Notes under the pieces: generated by a model | The model's database searches: none | Seen by the model: only the letters and a program-made list of their open reading frames with translations | What the model was told of the DNA's origin: nothing | Translations under genes and position numbers: made by a program | Assembly (NCBI GenBank): GCA_944391435.1 | Contig: CALXTP010000073.1 | Coordinates: 1 to 33,498, forward strand | Source of the DNA: an uncultured Alphaproteobacteria bacterium | GTDB lineage: Bacteria; Pseudomonadota; Alphaproteobacteria; RF32; CAG-239 | Direction of reading: 5' to 3' | Length of the DNA: 33,498 nucleotides | Part shown: positions 1-7,520 of the stretch, in pieces | Layout: each line of letters starts with the position of its first letter | How positions within the stretch are numbered: position 1 is the stretch's first letter

Positions 1-91
1 CGCAGGCAATATACTCCGCCCCCGGAAAAAGCTCTTTGCAGGCTATATGCGAATACGCGCCCATCGCTCCCTGAAACGTAATTTTCTGCAT
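1..91 (-). CDS. pheA: Prephenate dehydratase, N-terminal 30 codons only
   Basis: Read leftward from an ATG at 91, the 30 visible codons include FQGAMGAYSHIAC followed by KELFPGAE. This is the characteristic amino-terminal substrate-binding segment of prephenate dehydratase (FQGxxGAYSH). The enzyme converts prephenate to phenylpyruvate in phenylalanine synthesis. The reading frame leaves the window at position 1, so neither the catalytic TRF motif nor the ACT domain can be seen, and a fusion to chorismate mutase cannot be excluded, although the protein starts directly with the dehydratase fold. A GAGGA Shine-Dalgarno sequence lies about 8 nt before the ATG and a good promoter lies at 136-163. 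The identification rests on a short but very typical stretch. Confidence 0.85.
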   Translation of the reverse strand, partial: MQKITFQGAMGAYSHIACKELFPGAEYIAC

Positions 92-135
92 CGTCGTATC
101 CTCTTTACTTCATTTTTATTAAAACACAGCCTAAA

Positions 136-163
136 ATCATAACCTAAAAAGCCAAACTGTCAA
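136..163 (-). promoter_or_regulatory. Sigma-70-type promoter of pheA
   Basis: On the minus strand TTGACA (158-163) is followed after 16 nt by TATGAT (136-141). This matches the housekeeping consensus closely. Predicted transcription starts near 129, giving a leader of about 38 nt before the pheA ATG at 91. It is divergent from the promoter at 223-251. Confidence 0.7.
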
Positions 164-222
164 GCCAGATATGCGGCTCGCCTGCACTTCTCTCACTCTT
201 CAAAAAAAGCGGCAAAAGAAAC

Positions 223-251
223 TTGACAAAAATATGAATATTCAGTATAGT
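223..251 (+). promoter_or_regulatory. Near-consensus sigma-70 promoter of the secreted protein gene at 273
   Basis: TTGACA (223-228), a 17-nt spacer and TATAGT (246-251) form an almost perfect housekeeping promoter. The predicted start near 258 leaves a leader of only about 15 nt before the ATG at 273, or about 42 nt before the in-frame ATG at 300. Confidence 0.75.
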
Positions 252-272
252 ATTCTCTGAGAAGTTATCATT

Positions 273-890
273 ATGTCTAACCAAAAAAATTCTATTATCA
301 TGAAGAATTTTTTCGCAATTGCAGCCCTTGTTGCTGTAATGAGTGTATTAAGCGCATTTACCGCTAATGCGCAAGTGATTAACCCTCAGGCTCAGTCTGG
401 CGCTGAGATTCAAAACCCGAAATGGTTATGGGTCGGTGATACTTTCTTTGAATGGACCGATGAACTGCTCATTGTTACATCCATTCAGAGCAAAGATGCA
501 CCTATAAGGCTTTCTCAGCCCGTGCTGCAAAAAGACGGTTCTTTCACCGAGACTCCGCCGAGAAACATTTTCACCGACGTTTACAACCCAGTAACCGGAT
601 GGGAAAATGAAAGACCGATAGTTATCGGCGGCAGCGGAAGGCCTGAATCGTACATGGTGGCAGAAAAGACGTATACCGAATACGTTAATAACCTCATCAA
701 AACCGATTACTATGAGGTTCCCAACAAAAACGGCTTCATAGAAACGATCAGAGACCACCTGGTCTATGATGTAAAGGTCGAGAAGGGAAAGGTCTCGCTC
801 CGCATTCATTGCATCACTTACACTGATGGCGAAGAAACCGGAGACAAAACCTTGTTCGAGCATACCTATGTTCTCGAAACCAACCGTTGA
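273..890 (+). CDS. Secreted/periplasmic hypothetical protein, 205 aa
   Basis: Not recognised as a known family. The N-terminus is a clear signal peptide: a short polar lead, then KNFFAIAALVAVMSVLSAF, ending in TANA before QV, so cleavage is expected near residue 34. The mature part is rich in aromatic and charged residues, has a single Cys near its end, and shows no membrane segment or repeats. It looks like a small soluble beta-rich periplasmic protein. The start at 273 has a GAGAAG sequence 8 nt upstream; the in-frame ATG at 300 would also give an intact signal peptide but has no ribosome-binding site. A strong promoter at 223-251 drives it as a single-gene unit, and a hairpin terminator follows at 922-956. 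It is convergent with the cysteine-rich gene at 1018. Confidence 0.75.
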   Translation: MSNQKNSIIMKNFFAIAALVAVMSVLSAFTANAQVINPQAQSGAEIQNPKWLWVGDTFFEWTDELLIVTSIQSKDAPIRLSQPVLQKDGSFTETPPRNIFTDVYNPVTGWENERPIVIGGSGRPESYMVAEKTYTEYVNNLIKTDYYEVPNKNGFIETIRDHLVYDVKVEKGKVSLRIHCITYTDGEETGDKTLFEHTYVLETNR

Positions 891-921
891 AATCCGTCTT
901 GGAAATCAGCGGCTTAACCTC

Positions 922-956
922 AAAAAAAGTTCCCCCTGCAAAGGAGGAACTTTTTT
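922..956. terminator. Bidirectional rho-independent terminator between convergent genes
   Basis: AAGTTCC (927-933) pairs with GGAACTT (946-952), with an inner CCT/AGG pairing. The stem is flanked by an A7 run on the left and a T6 run on the right, so it can end transcripts from both the gene ending at 890 and the leftward gene ending at 1018. Confidence 0.8.
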
Positions 957-1017
957 CTTACCCGTTAAAAACCGCACGGCATACGGACGGCTAAACCGCC
1001 ATATCTCACATTGCCGT

Positions 1018-1731
1018 TTATTTTTTATCTCTCTTCAACACACACACGTCATTCCCTTCGCGTTCATCTGGGCAAAAACGTTCGCACAACCGTTCATTCC
1101 ATCTCAATCCGACGACAATAGGCGCATCGCACGCATAGCATATTCCCTCATCATCCATCAATGGCTTGTCCGGCGGACAATTCGGAACGCTCGGCACATT
1201 GCCGCCCACCCAATACAAAATGGTGCGGTTCGGACAAATATCTTCGCAATCTTTATCTATATTGCAATCCGACGGAATACGCACCGCCTTTTCTTCATCA
1301 CAGGCAAAGCAGGCACCGTCCCACCTTTGCAGCGGCTTATCCGGAGGGCAGATAATGTCCTCCTGTGAATTGTCCGATATTATATTGTCGTTATTGGTAT
1401 TTTCTTTCTTGGCAAACTCTTCGCCCGCTTCATAATCGGCAACCTCAGCCTCATGCGGGGTCGCAAAACAGCTGCCATACGGCGATTTGTAAGGAAATTC
1501 TTTCGGACATTCTTTAAGAGCACAGTTAATCCTGAGCACGCTGCTGCCGCTCCCCTCATAATTAGTTTCGCGGTTTGGGCACAAATAAGTGCACGCCTCG
1601 TCACTTCCCACTTCAAAAGCAAACCGGCTATCACACGATTCGCAACGGTTAAACTGGATAAAATCGCACTCCCCGGCATAAGCCGAAGAAACTGCCAACA
1701 TACCCGTCAACAACAATAAAAAAGTTCTCAT
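1018..1731 (-). CDS. Secreted cysteine-rich repeat protein, 237 aa
   Basis: A signal peptide is obvious: MRTFLLLLTGMLAVSSAYA followed by GE, with cleavage about residue 20. The mature protein has three related cysteine modules. Each has a C-x-x-C-D element (CESCD, CFACD, CYACD) followed by a C-x-x-x-C-P-[ND]-R element (CTYLCPNR, CEDICPNR, CERFCPDE). CPPDKPL occurs twice just before the CxACD elements. An acidic, Asn-rich linker sits between modules 1 and 2. The even, dense cysteines suggest a disulfide-stabilised periplasmic or surface protein, but no function can be assigned. The start is supported by a GGGAG sequence about 8 nt upstream. It lies 44 nt downstream of the deaminase gene and may be its operon tail. 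Its C-P...G-x-C-[FY]-x-C pattern resembles the giant protein beginning at 23300. Confidence 0.75.
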   Translation of the reverse strand: MRTFLLLLTGMLAVSSAYAGECDFIQFNRCESCDSRFAFEVGSDEACTYLCPNRETNYEGSGSSVLRINCALKECPKEFPYKSPYGSCFATPHEAEVADYEAGEEFAKKENTNNDNIISDNSQEDIICPPDKPLQRWDGACFACDEEKAVRIPSDCNIDKDCEDICPNRTILYWVGGNVPSVPNCPPDKPLMDDEGICYACDAPIVVGLRWNERLCERFCPDEREGNDVCVLKRDKK

Positions 1732-1775
1732 TTTCCACTCCCTTCATATAGGCAGCACACCGGCCGCGGTATTGG

Positions 1776-2303
1776 TTAATATTCCCCCGCCGCGGCAAAT
1801 TTGTCCTTCCAGGTTTTCATCACGGCAACCGCTTCCTCGCGGCATTCCGGCATCGCTATCCCGTAAACCCCGTCTTTAAGCATTTGGTAAAGCTCATCGT
1901 CCCTGAAGCCGATTGCTGCCGCATCTTCCCTGGTTGCCGCAAAATAAATTTTTTCAATATTCGCCCATTTCGCCGTCATCAGGCACATCGGGCACGGCTC
2001 GCAGCTGGTATAAAGCACACAGCCAGACAAATCCCATGTCCCCAAAACCTTGCATGCCTCACGTATGGTATAGACTTCGCCGTGCGCCGACGGGTCATTT
2101 TCTGCCAGCACATGGTTGCACCCGCCGGCAACCTTTTTGCCGTCTTTATAGATAACCGCGCCGAACGGCCCACCGTATAATTTATCTTCCTGCACCGCTG
2201 CCGCCGATAAAGCAATCGCCTCTTTCATCGCCGCAACATCGGCCGCACCATACTTTTTGCCAATCGCATCTCCGGCCGTTGTCCTCGTCCGTACCTCTGT
2301 CAT
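1776..2303 (-). CDS. Nucleoside/guanine deaminase family protein, 175 aa
   Basis: This is a cytidine/deoxycytidylate-deaminase-fold enzyme, most like guanine deaminase (guanine to xanthine plus ammonia). The zinc motif is visible as HGEVYTIREACK (His74, catalytic Glu76) and CEPCPMC (zinc ligands Cys104 and Cys107). The usual second residue of HAE is Gly here, which is uncommon but does not remove a ligand. The tail WANIEKIYFAATREDAAAIGF fits the GuaD branch better than TadA. The length of 175 aa is slightly longer than the usual ~155, the excess being an N-terminal extension. The start has AAGGAG 5 nt upstream. It follows parC by only 20 nt on the same strand, so it is probably co-transcribed. 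Substrate is inferred, since tRNA adenosine or other nucleobase deamination cannot be excluded. Confidence 0.85.
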   Translation of the reverse strand: MTEVRTRTTAGDAIGKKYGAADVAAMKEAIALSAAAVQEDKLYGGPFGAVIYKDGKKVAGGCNHVLAENDPSAHGEVYTIREACKVLGTWDLSGCVLYTSCEPCPMCLMTAKWANIEKIYFAATREDAAAIGFRDDELYQMLKDGVYGIAMPECREEAVAVMKTWKDKFAAAGEY

Positions 2304-2322
2304 CTCTGCTCCTTACTCTTTT

Positions 2323-4557
2323 TTATTCTTTAAAAAACTTATTGCTTTTCGGAAATCCGAACGGCACCAGCCGTCCGACCTGAGCCCTGTGTCCAAGCCA
2401 GGTCAGCAACTCTTTTTCGTTTGCCACGCCGCCCGAACGGTTATAGCAAAAGCCGTCTTCTTCCTTAAATATCTGCATATCGCTCATTTTTCCGCCGGTC
2501 TGATATTTTTGCAAACCGACGCCACGCCCGCGCGCCATGGTCGGAATTTCCTCCAGTTTAAAAATAAGAAGCTTGCGGTTTTCGCCGACCACGGCCACCA
2601 TATCGCCAGTAATCTTCTTGCAGAATGCCGCGTTTTCGCCATCCGCCAGATTCAATATCTTGCGCCCGTTGCGGGTTTGTGCCAGAATATGGCTTTCGTC
2701 AATCACAAATCCGTGCCCGCAATCGGAAGCAACCACATACTTGGTCCCCTTTTCAAACGCAAACATCGCACACACGTTGTCGTTGACACCCAAATCCGCC
2801 ATCAGCCGCACCGGCTGCCCGAACCCTCGCCCGGAAGGTATCTCGCTGGCATTGATATTAAAGAATTTGCCTGATGTATCAAACAGGATAATCTTATCCG
2901 TCGTATAGGCATGGATAGCCAGCTGCAGCGCATCATCTTCCTTAAACTTAAATTCATCGCCGAGCGGGACATAACCTTTCATGCTCCGTATCCAGCCTTT
3001 CTGCGACAAAATAACCGTAATCGGCTCTTTTTCAACCATAACTTCAATCGGCACGTCCACATCTTCCGGCATATCCGCAAACTGGCTGCGACGGCGCCCG
3101 AGCGGCGTCTTCTTGCCGAATTTTTCCTTCATGGCGTTGATTTCTTCCGCCAGTCGCGCAAACCGCATTTCTTCGCTGCCCAAAAGTGCCTCAAGCCCGT
3201 TTTTTTCCTCCGTAAGCTCATCAAACTCGCCGCGGATTTCTTCTTCTTCCAGCTTGCGCAAATTTCTGAGCTTCATATTGAGGATAGCCTCCGCCTGATT
3301 ATCGCTCAGCCCGAATTTCGCTATCAACGATGCCTTGGCATCGTCTTCCTCGCGGATAATGCGTATAACCTCATCCAGATTAAGGTACGCCACCAGATAG
3401 CCGGATAAAATCTCCAGCCTAGCCAAAATCTTGTCCAGCCGGTATTGCGACTTGCGGATAAGCACTTTGTGCCGATGGTTCAGATATTCTTTCAACACTT
3501 CTTTCAGGCTCATCACCCGCGGCACGCAATCCGATGACAACACATTCATGTTCATCGCAAAACGGATTTCCAGCTCCGTCTGCTTAAACAAATGCTCCAT
3601 CAAAAGGTTCGCATCCACCGAACGATTCTTCGGCTCCAGCACAATCCGCACATCATGTGCTGACTCATCGCGCACATCTGACAACAGCGGCAGCTTTTTA
3701 TCTTCCAATAGCTGGGCTATCTTTTCAATCAGTTTGGATTTAACCACCTGATACGGAATTTCCGTTACCACAATCTGATATTGCCCTTTGCCGAGGTCTT
3801 CTTTTTCCCATTTGGCACGAATGCGGAAATACCCCTTGCCGGTTTCATAGGCATTGACAATCGCTTTCTGGTCAGCAATAATCAGCCCGCCGGTCGGAAA
3901 ATCCGGCCCTTTGACAAATTTAACCAAATCAGCCGTTTCACATTCGGGATTTTTTATCAGATACAACAAAGCATCGGCCACTTCGCCGAGATTATGCGGC
4001 GGAATATTGGTCGCCATGCCCACGGCAATCCCCGAAGACCCGTTGCACAAAAGGTTCGGCACCGCTGCCGGCATAACCACCGGCTCCTGCTCCTCGCCGT
4101 CATATGTATCCATAAAATCAACGGCATTCTCGTTTAACCCCTCCATCAGCGCAATGGCAAACTCGGTCAGCCGGGCCTCTGTGTACCGCATTGCCGCCGC
4201 GCCGTCACCGTCAATATTGCCGAAATTGCCCTGCCCGTCCACCAGCGGATAGCGCACCGAAAAATCCTGCGCCAGGCGCACCATGGCGCCATAAACCGCA
4301 CTGTCGCCATGCGGATGGTATTTACCGATAACATCGCCGACCACGCGCGCACATTTTTTAAAGCCGGATTTCGGATCCAGCTTCAACTGCCGCATGGCAT
4401 ACAGCAAACGGCGGTGCACAGGCTTCAAACCGTCGCGCACATCAGGCAGCGACCGCGCCACGATTGTTGACATCGCATAAGAGAGATAGCGCTTGCTTAA
4501 TTCTTCTTTGAGTTTGACGTCATGAACTCTTTCATCAACAATTTCTTCTTCTTCCAT
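2323..4557 (-). CDS. parC: DNA topoisomerase IV subunit A (ParC), 744 aa
   Basis: ParC is the DNA-breaking subunit of topoisomerase IV, which with ParE decatenates daughter chromosomes. The breakage-reunion domain begins with [28 protein letters not shown] and contains [15 protein letters not shown] and the catalytic [10 protein letters not shown] (Tyr125). The long coiled-coil region and a shortened six-blade C-terminal domain with [11 protein letters not shown] follow. The total length is that of ParC, not of the roughly 870-residue GyrA. The start at 4557 is chosen because GAGGTAAAA lies directly before it; a further in-frame ATG at 4662 would add 35 residues without homology. Ser86 matches E. 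coli Ser80 in the quinolone pocket, but Gly90 stands where E. coli has Glu84. The gene follows recO by 77 nt, the common alphaproteobacterial order. Confidence 0.96.
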   Translation of the reverse strand: MEEEEIVDERVHDVKLKEELSKRYLSYAMSTIVARSLPDVRDGLKPVHRRLLYAMRQLKLDPKSGFKKCARVVGDVIGKYHPHGDSAVYGAMVRLAQDFSVRYPLVDGQGNFGNIDGDGAAAMRYTEARLTEFAIALMEGLNENAVDFMDTYDGEEQEPVVMPAAVPNLLCNGSSGIAVGMATNIPPHNLGEVADALLYLIKNPECETADLVKFVKGPDFPTGGLIIADQKAIVNAYETGKGYFRIRAKWEKEDLGKGQYQIVVTEIPYQVVKSKLIEKIAQLLEDKKLPLLSDVRDESAHDVRIVLEPKNRSVDANLLMEHLFKQTELEIRFAMNMNVLSSDCVPRVMSLKEVLKEYLNHRHKVLIRKSQYRLDKILARLEILSGYLVAYLNLDEVIRIIREEDDAKASLIAKFGLSDNQAEAILNMKLRNLRKLEEEEIRGEFDELTEEKNGLEALLGSEEMRFARLAEEINAMKEKFGKKTPLGRRRSQFADMPEDVDVPIEVMVEKEPITVILSQKGWIRSMKGYVPLGDEFKFKEDDALQLAIHAYTTDKIILFDTSGKFFNINASEIPSGRGFGQPVRLMADLGVNDNVCAMFAFEKGTKYVVASDCGHGFVIDESHILAQTRNGRKILNLADGENAAFCKKITGDMVAVVGENRKLLIFKLEEIPTMARGRGVGLQKYQTGGKMSDMQIFKEEDGFCYNRSGGVANEKELLTWLGHRAQVGRLVPFGFPKSNKFFKE

Positions 4558-4634
4558 TTTTACCTCAAATTCCCTGATATGCGTTTGCCAATACCGCTTG
4601 CCAGGCACTTTTCCGCCGGGTTTCACAACCTGAT

Positions 4635-5546
4635 TTATTCGGCAGCCTGCGCCAGCAGACAATCGCCTGCCACCGTTTTCCCCGCAGCATAATCATTGCG
4701 AACCACGGCTTTTTCATCCTCAGCTCGTCCGGCATCTGCCACCGCTCCGTTCCCTGCACCGCCGGCAACCGCAGCCGCCGGCATATTCCCTGCCGCAACC
4801 GCAGCATTGCCAACCGCGCCGCAGGCCTCCCCGGCCCAATGCCGCAACAACGCCGCCCGCCCTTTGGGCACAGACAGATTATGAAACTTGAAAAAGTGCT
4901 CTTTCAAGAAAAATCCTGTCATTTTTAGCACATTAAAAATTTCAGCATAAGTCGCATCATAGCGGTTATCCACAACAAAATGCGGATACAAAAACAGCCG
5001 GTCATGATAGGGCGCCCCGACCTCGCGGCACACTGCCTTTCCGGTTTTGGGCGAAACATAACAAAGTTCTCCTGTCTGCCCCGTCACCGCACAGCAGTCC
5101 AGCGATAGCCCCAGCCCCAGATATTCCAGCGCATAAAACTCAAAATACGCATAATGCAGCAGCATATCTTTGACGCTGCCCGCCGTAAAAAAGCGCCCCG
5201 CCACATCATACAACAGCGGCACTTCCTCATTTTCATTAAGCAGCATCGTAAACATCGGCAACAGCGAGCTCATCAGCTCCAGCCGCGGCATATCGCCCAT
5301 CATCAGCACTGCATTCGGCTCCAGCAGCTCCAGCCGGAACAGCCGCCGCATATTTTCTTCCAGCCGTGCCGACGCCTCAAAAAAAAGCTTATTCCCCGGT
5401 TGAAACAGCCCGCGGTTTTTCTTCCCCGCCCCTTCGGACACAAACCCGGCAATTTTGCCTTTGCCCTTGGTCAAAAGCGTAACAATCAGCGCCTTTTCGC
5501 CGTATTTGCGTGCTCCGAGCACATATCCTTCATCTTTGATAATCAT
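4635..5546 (-). CDS. recO: DNA repair protein RecO with an Ala/Gly-rich tail
   Basis: RecO helps load RecA on gapped DNA in the RecFOR pathway. The amino-terminal OB fold reads [22 protein letters not shown] and the core carries [24 protein letters not shown], both typical of RecO. The family normally ends after the segment seen here as [13 protein letters not shown] (near residue 237). This protein continues for about 66 residues of low-complexity Ala/Gly/Val sequence, giving 303 aa against the usual ~240. The tail DNA is GC-rich and could reflect relaxed selection on the stop codon. The ATG is preceded immediately by GGCGGAAG, with no proper spacer. A ten-codon frame at 5530-5562 with its own GAGG overlaps the start and may couple translation. 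kdsA lies upstream and parC downstream on the same strand. Confidence 0.92.
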   Translation of the reverse strand: MIIKDEGYVLGARKYGEKALIVTLLTKGKGKIAGFVSEGAGKKNRGLFQPGNKLFFEASARLEENMRRLFRLELLEPNAVLMMGDMPRLELMSSLLPMFTMLLNENEEVPLLYDVAGRFFTAGSVKDMLLHYAYFEFYALEYLGLGLSLDCCAVTGQTGELCYVSPKTGKAVCREVGAPYHDRLFLYPHFVVDNRYDATYAEIFNVLKMTGFFLKEHFFKFHNLSVPKGRAALLRHWAGEACGAVGNAAVAAGNMPAAAVAGGAGNGAVADAGRAEDEKAVVRNDYAAGKTVAGDCLLAQAAE

Positions 5547-5725
5547 CTTCCGCCGGCAACATTATCCTCATTGGCAAAAGCATAAATCCCGGCTTGCCAA
5601 ATGTCAAGCCTGATACCGGCCTTTTCCTCCCCGGTTCACGCTTGCCAGCCCATGCCGTCCCAAACCGTTTCTCCAAAATACGTCAAGCGCCCACGATACA
5701 GCCGCGGGCGCCCTGCTATATTTCT

Positions 5726-6568
5726 CTAAAAAATATCCAGCCGTTTGCGCACTTCGTCAAACTGTTTCAAAACTTCCAACACGCCTTTCATATCTTTGAG
5801 CGCAATGGTATTCGGCCCGTCGGAAAGTGCCTTGTCCGGATTCTCGTGCGTTTCCATAAACACTGCCGCCACGCCGACGGCAACCGCCGCCCGCGCCAGC
5901 ACCGGCGCAAACTCGCGTTGTCCGCCCGAACTGCCGCCCATGCCGCCCGGCTGTTGCACCGAGTGCGTCGCATCAAAAATAATCGGGCAGCCCGTATCCG
6001 CCGCCATCCGCGGCAGCCCGCGCATATCCGTCACCAGCGTGTTATAGCCGAAACTTGTCCCCCTCTCGGTGAGGCAGACATTGCGGTTGCCCGATTCATC
6101 GCACTTGATGACCAGATTTTTAGCCTCCCACGGCGCCAAAAACTGCCCTTTTTTAATGTTAATAACCTTGCCGGTTTTGGCCGCCGCCACCACCAGATCC
6201 GTCTGCCGGCACAAAAACGCCGGTATCTGCAACATATCAACGTGTTCCGCCACAATCGCACATTGCTCTTTCTCATGCACGTCGGTAACAATCGGCAGAT
6301 TGTTATAAAGCTTCTTGATTTCATCAAACGTGCGCATTCCTTCTTCAATGCCGACGCCGCGCGCCCCGTGAATAGACGTCCGGTTCGCCTTGTCAAACGA
6401 CGCTTTAAAGATATATGGGATATTAAGTTCCTTTGTTATCTCCACCATCGCGCCGGCAATATCAACCGCATGCTGCCGGCTCTCTATCTGGCACGGGCCG
6501 CAAAGCAAGCCGAACGGCAGGTTATTTGCAAGTTTCACGCCGTTAACATCAACAACTCTCTGTTCCAT
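5726..6568 (-). CDS. kdsA: 3-deoxy-8-phosphooctulonate synthase (KDO-8-P synthase)
   Basis: KdsA condenses phosphoenolpyruvate with arabinose 5-phosphate, the committed step to KDO for lipid A-core assembly, so the organism makes LPS. At 280 aa it is full length. Visible signatures include CGPCQIESR, PYIFKASFDKANRTS, GMRTFDEIK, DVHE, and DATHSVQQPGG. Cys26 occupies the position where the metal-independent E. coli enzyme has Asn26. Together with the His of DATHS, the Glu of METHE and the Asp of LSDGPN, it points to the metal-dependent class (class II, Aquifex-like). The start has AAGGAG 7 nt upstream, and a candidate promoter lies at 6605-6633. recO follows after about 180 nt on the same strand. 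Confidence 0.96.
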   Translation of the reverse strand: MEQRVVDVNGVKLANNLPFGLLCGPCQIESRQHAVDIAGAMVEITKELNIPYIFKASFDKANRTSIHGARGVGIEEGMRTFDEIKKLYNNLPIVTDVHEKEQCAIVAEHVDMLQIPAFLCRQTDLVVAAAKTGKVINIKKGQFLAPWEAKNLVIKCDESGNRNVCLTERGTSFGYNTLVTDMRGLPRMAADTGCPIIFDATHSVQQPGGMGGSSGGQREFAPVLARAAVAVGVAAVFMETHENPDKALSDGPNTIALKDMKGVLEVLKQFDEVRKRLDIF

Positions 6569-6604
6569 GGGATATCTCCTTAAAAAAAATCCATATATGC
6601 CGCC

Positions 6605-6633
6605 AGAGTAAGACCGTTTTCAGCCCGCGTCAA
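6605..6633 (-). promoter_or_regulatory. Candidate promoter of kdsA
   Basis: On the minus strand TTGACG (6628-6633), a 17-nt spacer and TACTCT (6605-6610) lie about 40 nt before the kdsA ATG. The -35 box is strong and the -10 box weak, as is frequent in alphaproteobacteria. Confidence 0.4.
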
Positions 6634-6734
6634 ACAAAATTCCCCTTTTCTCAACAAACCGGCATTCAGGCCGCATCCCTTTTTAACCGCAACAAAACCG
6701 GTAAAATAACCTGCCGAAACTTCATTGCCCGCAT

Positions 6735-6777
6735 AAAAAATCCCCTCGGCCGCAAACGCGGCGGAAGGGATTTCTTT
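6735..6777 (-). terminator. Rho-independent terminator after the gene at 6802-7344
   Basis: Read leftward, AAATCCCTTCCGCCGC, a GTTT loop and a GC-rich return arm ending GGGGATTT are followed by a T run. It begins about 25 nt downstream of the stop codon at 6802. Confidence 0.75.
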
Positions 6778-6801
6778 AATGAAGACGCAAATCAAAACAG
6801 A

Positions 6802-7344
6802 TTATGCACGTTTGCCGCGCATCCTGTCCATTTGGGTCATCTGATAGGCATAAATCGTCGCATAGGACACGCCTTTCTGAGCCATCAGCTCTTCCAGGGA
6901 TGAACCGACCGTTTCGGCTTCTTTCAGAGCACGTTCGCGGACAATTTCCAAAACCTCGGGCTGCAACGCAATGTTATAGTTGACGGCATACGTAAACAGG
7001 GTCCGGATATCAGACTTCAACAAATGTTCCTGCAAAGCAGCCACCTGCGATATGCCCCCGCGCACCAGATACTTTTTGTTTTTGTATCTTCTGTGCCATC
7101 CGCTCCGGCTCAAAGCCAAAGCAAACGTAAACAGCGTCGGGTTGTTATCCAGAAGATAATCCAACGACTGAAGATAGAACTGAGACGTTTTCAGATTGTC
7201 CATATACATACGCAAAAATTTTCGCGCATTAAACAAAGACATCTGACACAAAGCATGCATAAATGCACATTCATTCTCTGCGCAAACAGCGCTGACCTCG
7301 GCCTCGCGAATAAGCGATAATGCCAACTTTTCTGAATCTTTCAT
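6802..7344 (-). CDS. Hypothetical helical protein, 180 aa
   Basis: No family recognised. The protein is predicted almost entirely helical, has no signal peptide or membrane segment, and carries a basic central patch (GWHRRYKNKKYLVRGG) and a basic C-terminus (DRMRGKRA). A segment IALQPEVLEIVRERAL resembles the PEVQxAI repeat start seen in the protein at 19533-20174, so a distant relationship is possible but unproven. The gene is a single transcription unit: promoter with an embedded palindrome at 7380-7417, terminator at 6735-6777. The leader between them is extremely U-rich and has no Shine-Dalgarno sequence. A DNA- or RNA-associated role is suggested only by the basic patches. Confidence 0.7.
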   Translation of the reverse strand: MKDSEKLALSLIREAEVSAVCAENECAFMHALCQMSLFNARKFLRMYMDNLKTSQFYLQSLDYLLDNNPTLFTFALALSRSGWHRRYKNKKYLVRGGISQVAALQEHLLKSDIRTLFTYAVNYNIALQPEVLEIVRERALKEAETVGSSLEELMAQKGVSYATIYAYQMTQMDRMRGKRA

Positions 7345-7379
7345 AATAAAAAAAATAAAAATTTAAAAAAAATAAGGAA

Positions 7380-7417
7380 TGTCTAAATAAGATAATCCAT
7401 TTAGACACATTTGTAAA
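7380..7417 (-). promoter_or_regulatory. Promoter with embedded palindromic operator-like site
   Basis: On the minus strand TTTACA (7412-7417), a 17-nt spacer and TATCTT (7389-7394) form a promoter for the gene at 6802-7344. A perfect 9-bp inverted repeat, TGTCTAAAT (7380-7388) and ATTTAGACA (7399-7407), surrounds the -10 box and fills half the spacer. A dimeric repressor bound there would block RNA polymerase. The regulator is unknown. Confidence 0.5.
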
Positions 7418-7468
7418 GCCCTAATCGCTCATTTTTTCTTTTTTACCGAAAAATTCCCCTCATCGGCA

Positions 7469-7495
7469 AAACGGCCGGAACAATTCCGGCCGTTT
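7469..7495 (-). terminator. Terminator hairpin after the Lon-like protease gene
   Basis: A perfect 12-bp inverted repeat, AAACGGCCGGAA (7469-7480) and TTCCGGCCGTTT (7484-7495), has a 3-nt loop and lies 26 nt beyond the stop codon of the protease gene. The following T run is short in either direction. Confidence 0.65.
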
Positions 7496-7520
7496 ACCAA
7501 AAGCTGCCCTCGGCACTATT

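Noticed and set aside
4558-4662. Longer ParC start at 4662
   Set aside because: The extra 35 residues are not ParC-like and the ATG at 4557 has a strong GAGG site.
5594-6583. 329-codon rightward frame opposite kdsA
   Set aside because: Exact antisense shadow of kdsA, rich in Arg/His, without a start signal.
6580-6795. Open frame of 71 codons on the minus strand
   Set aside because: It runs through the terminator at 6735-6777 and the kdsA promoter candidate, with no ribosome-binding site or recognisable protein pattern.
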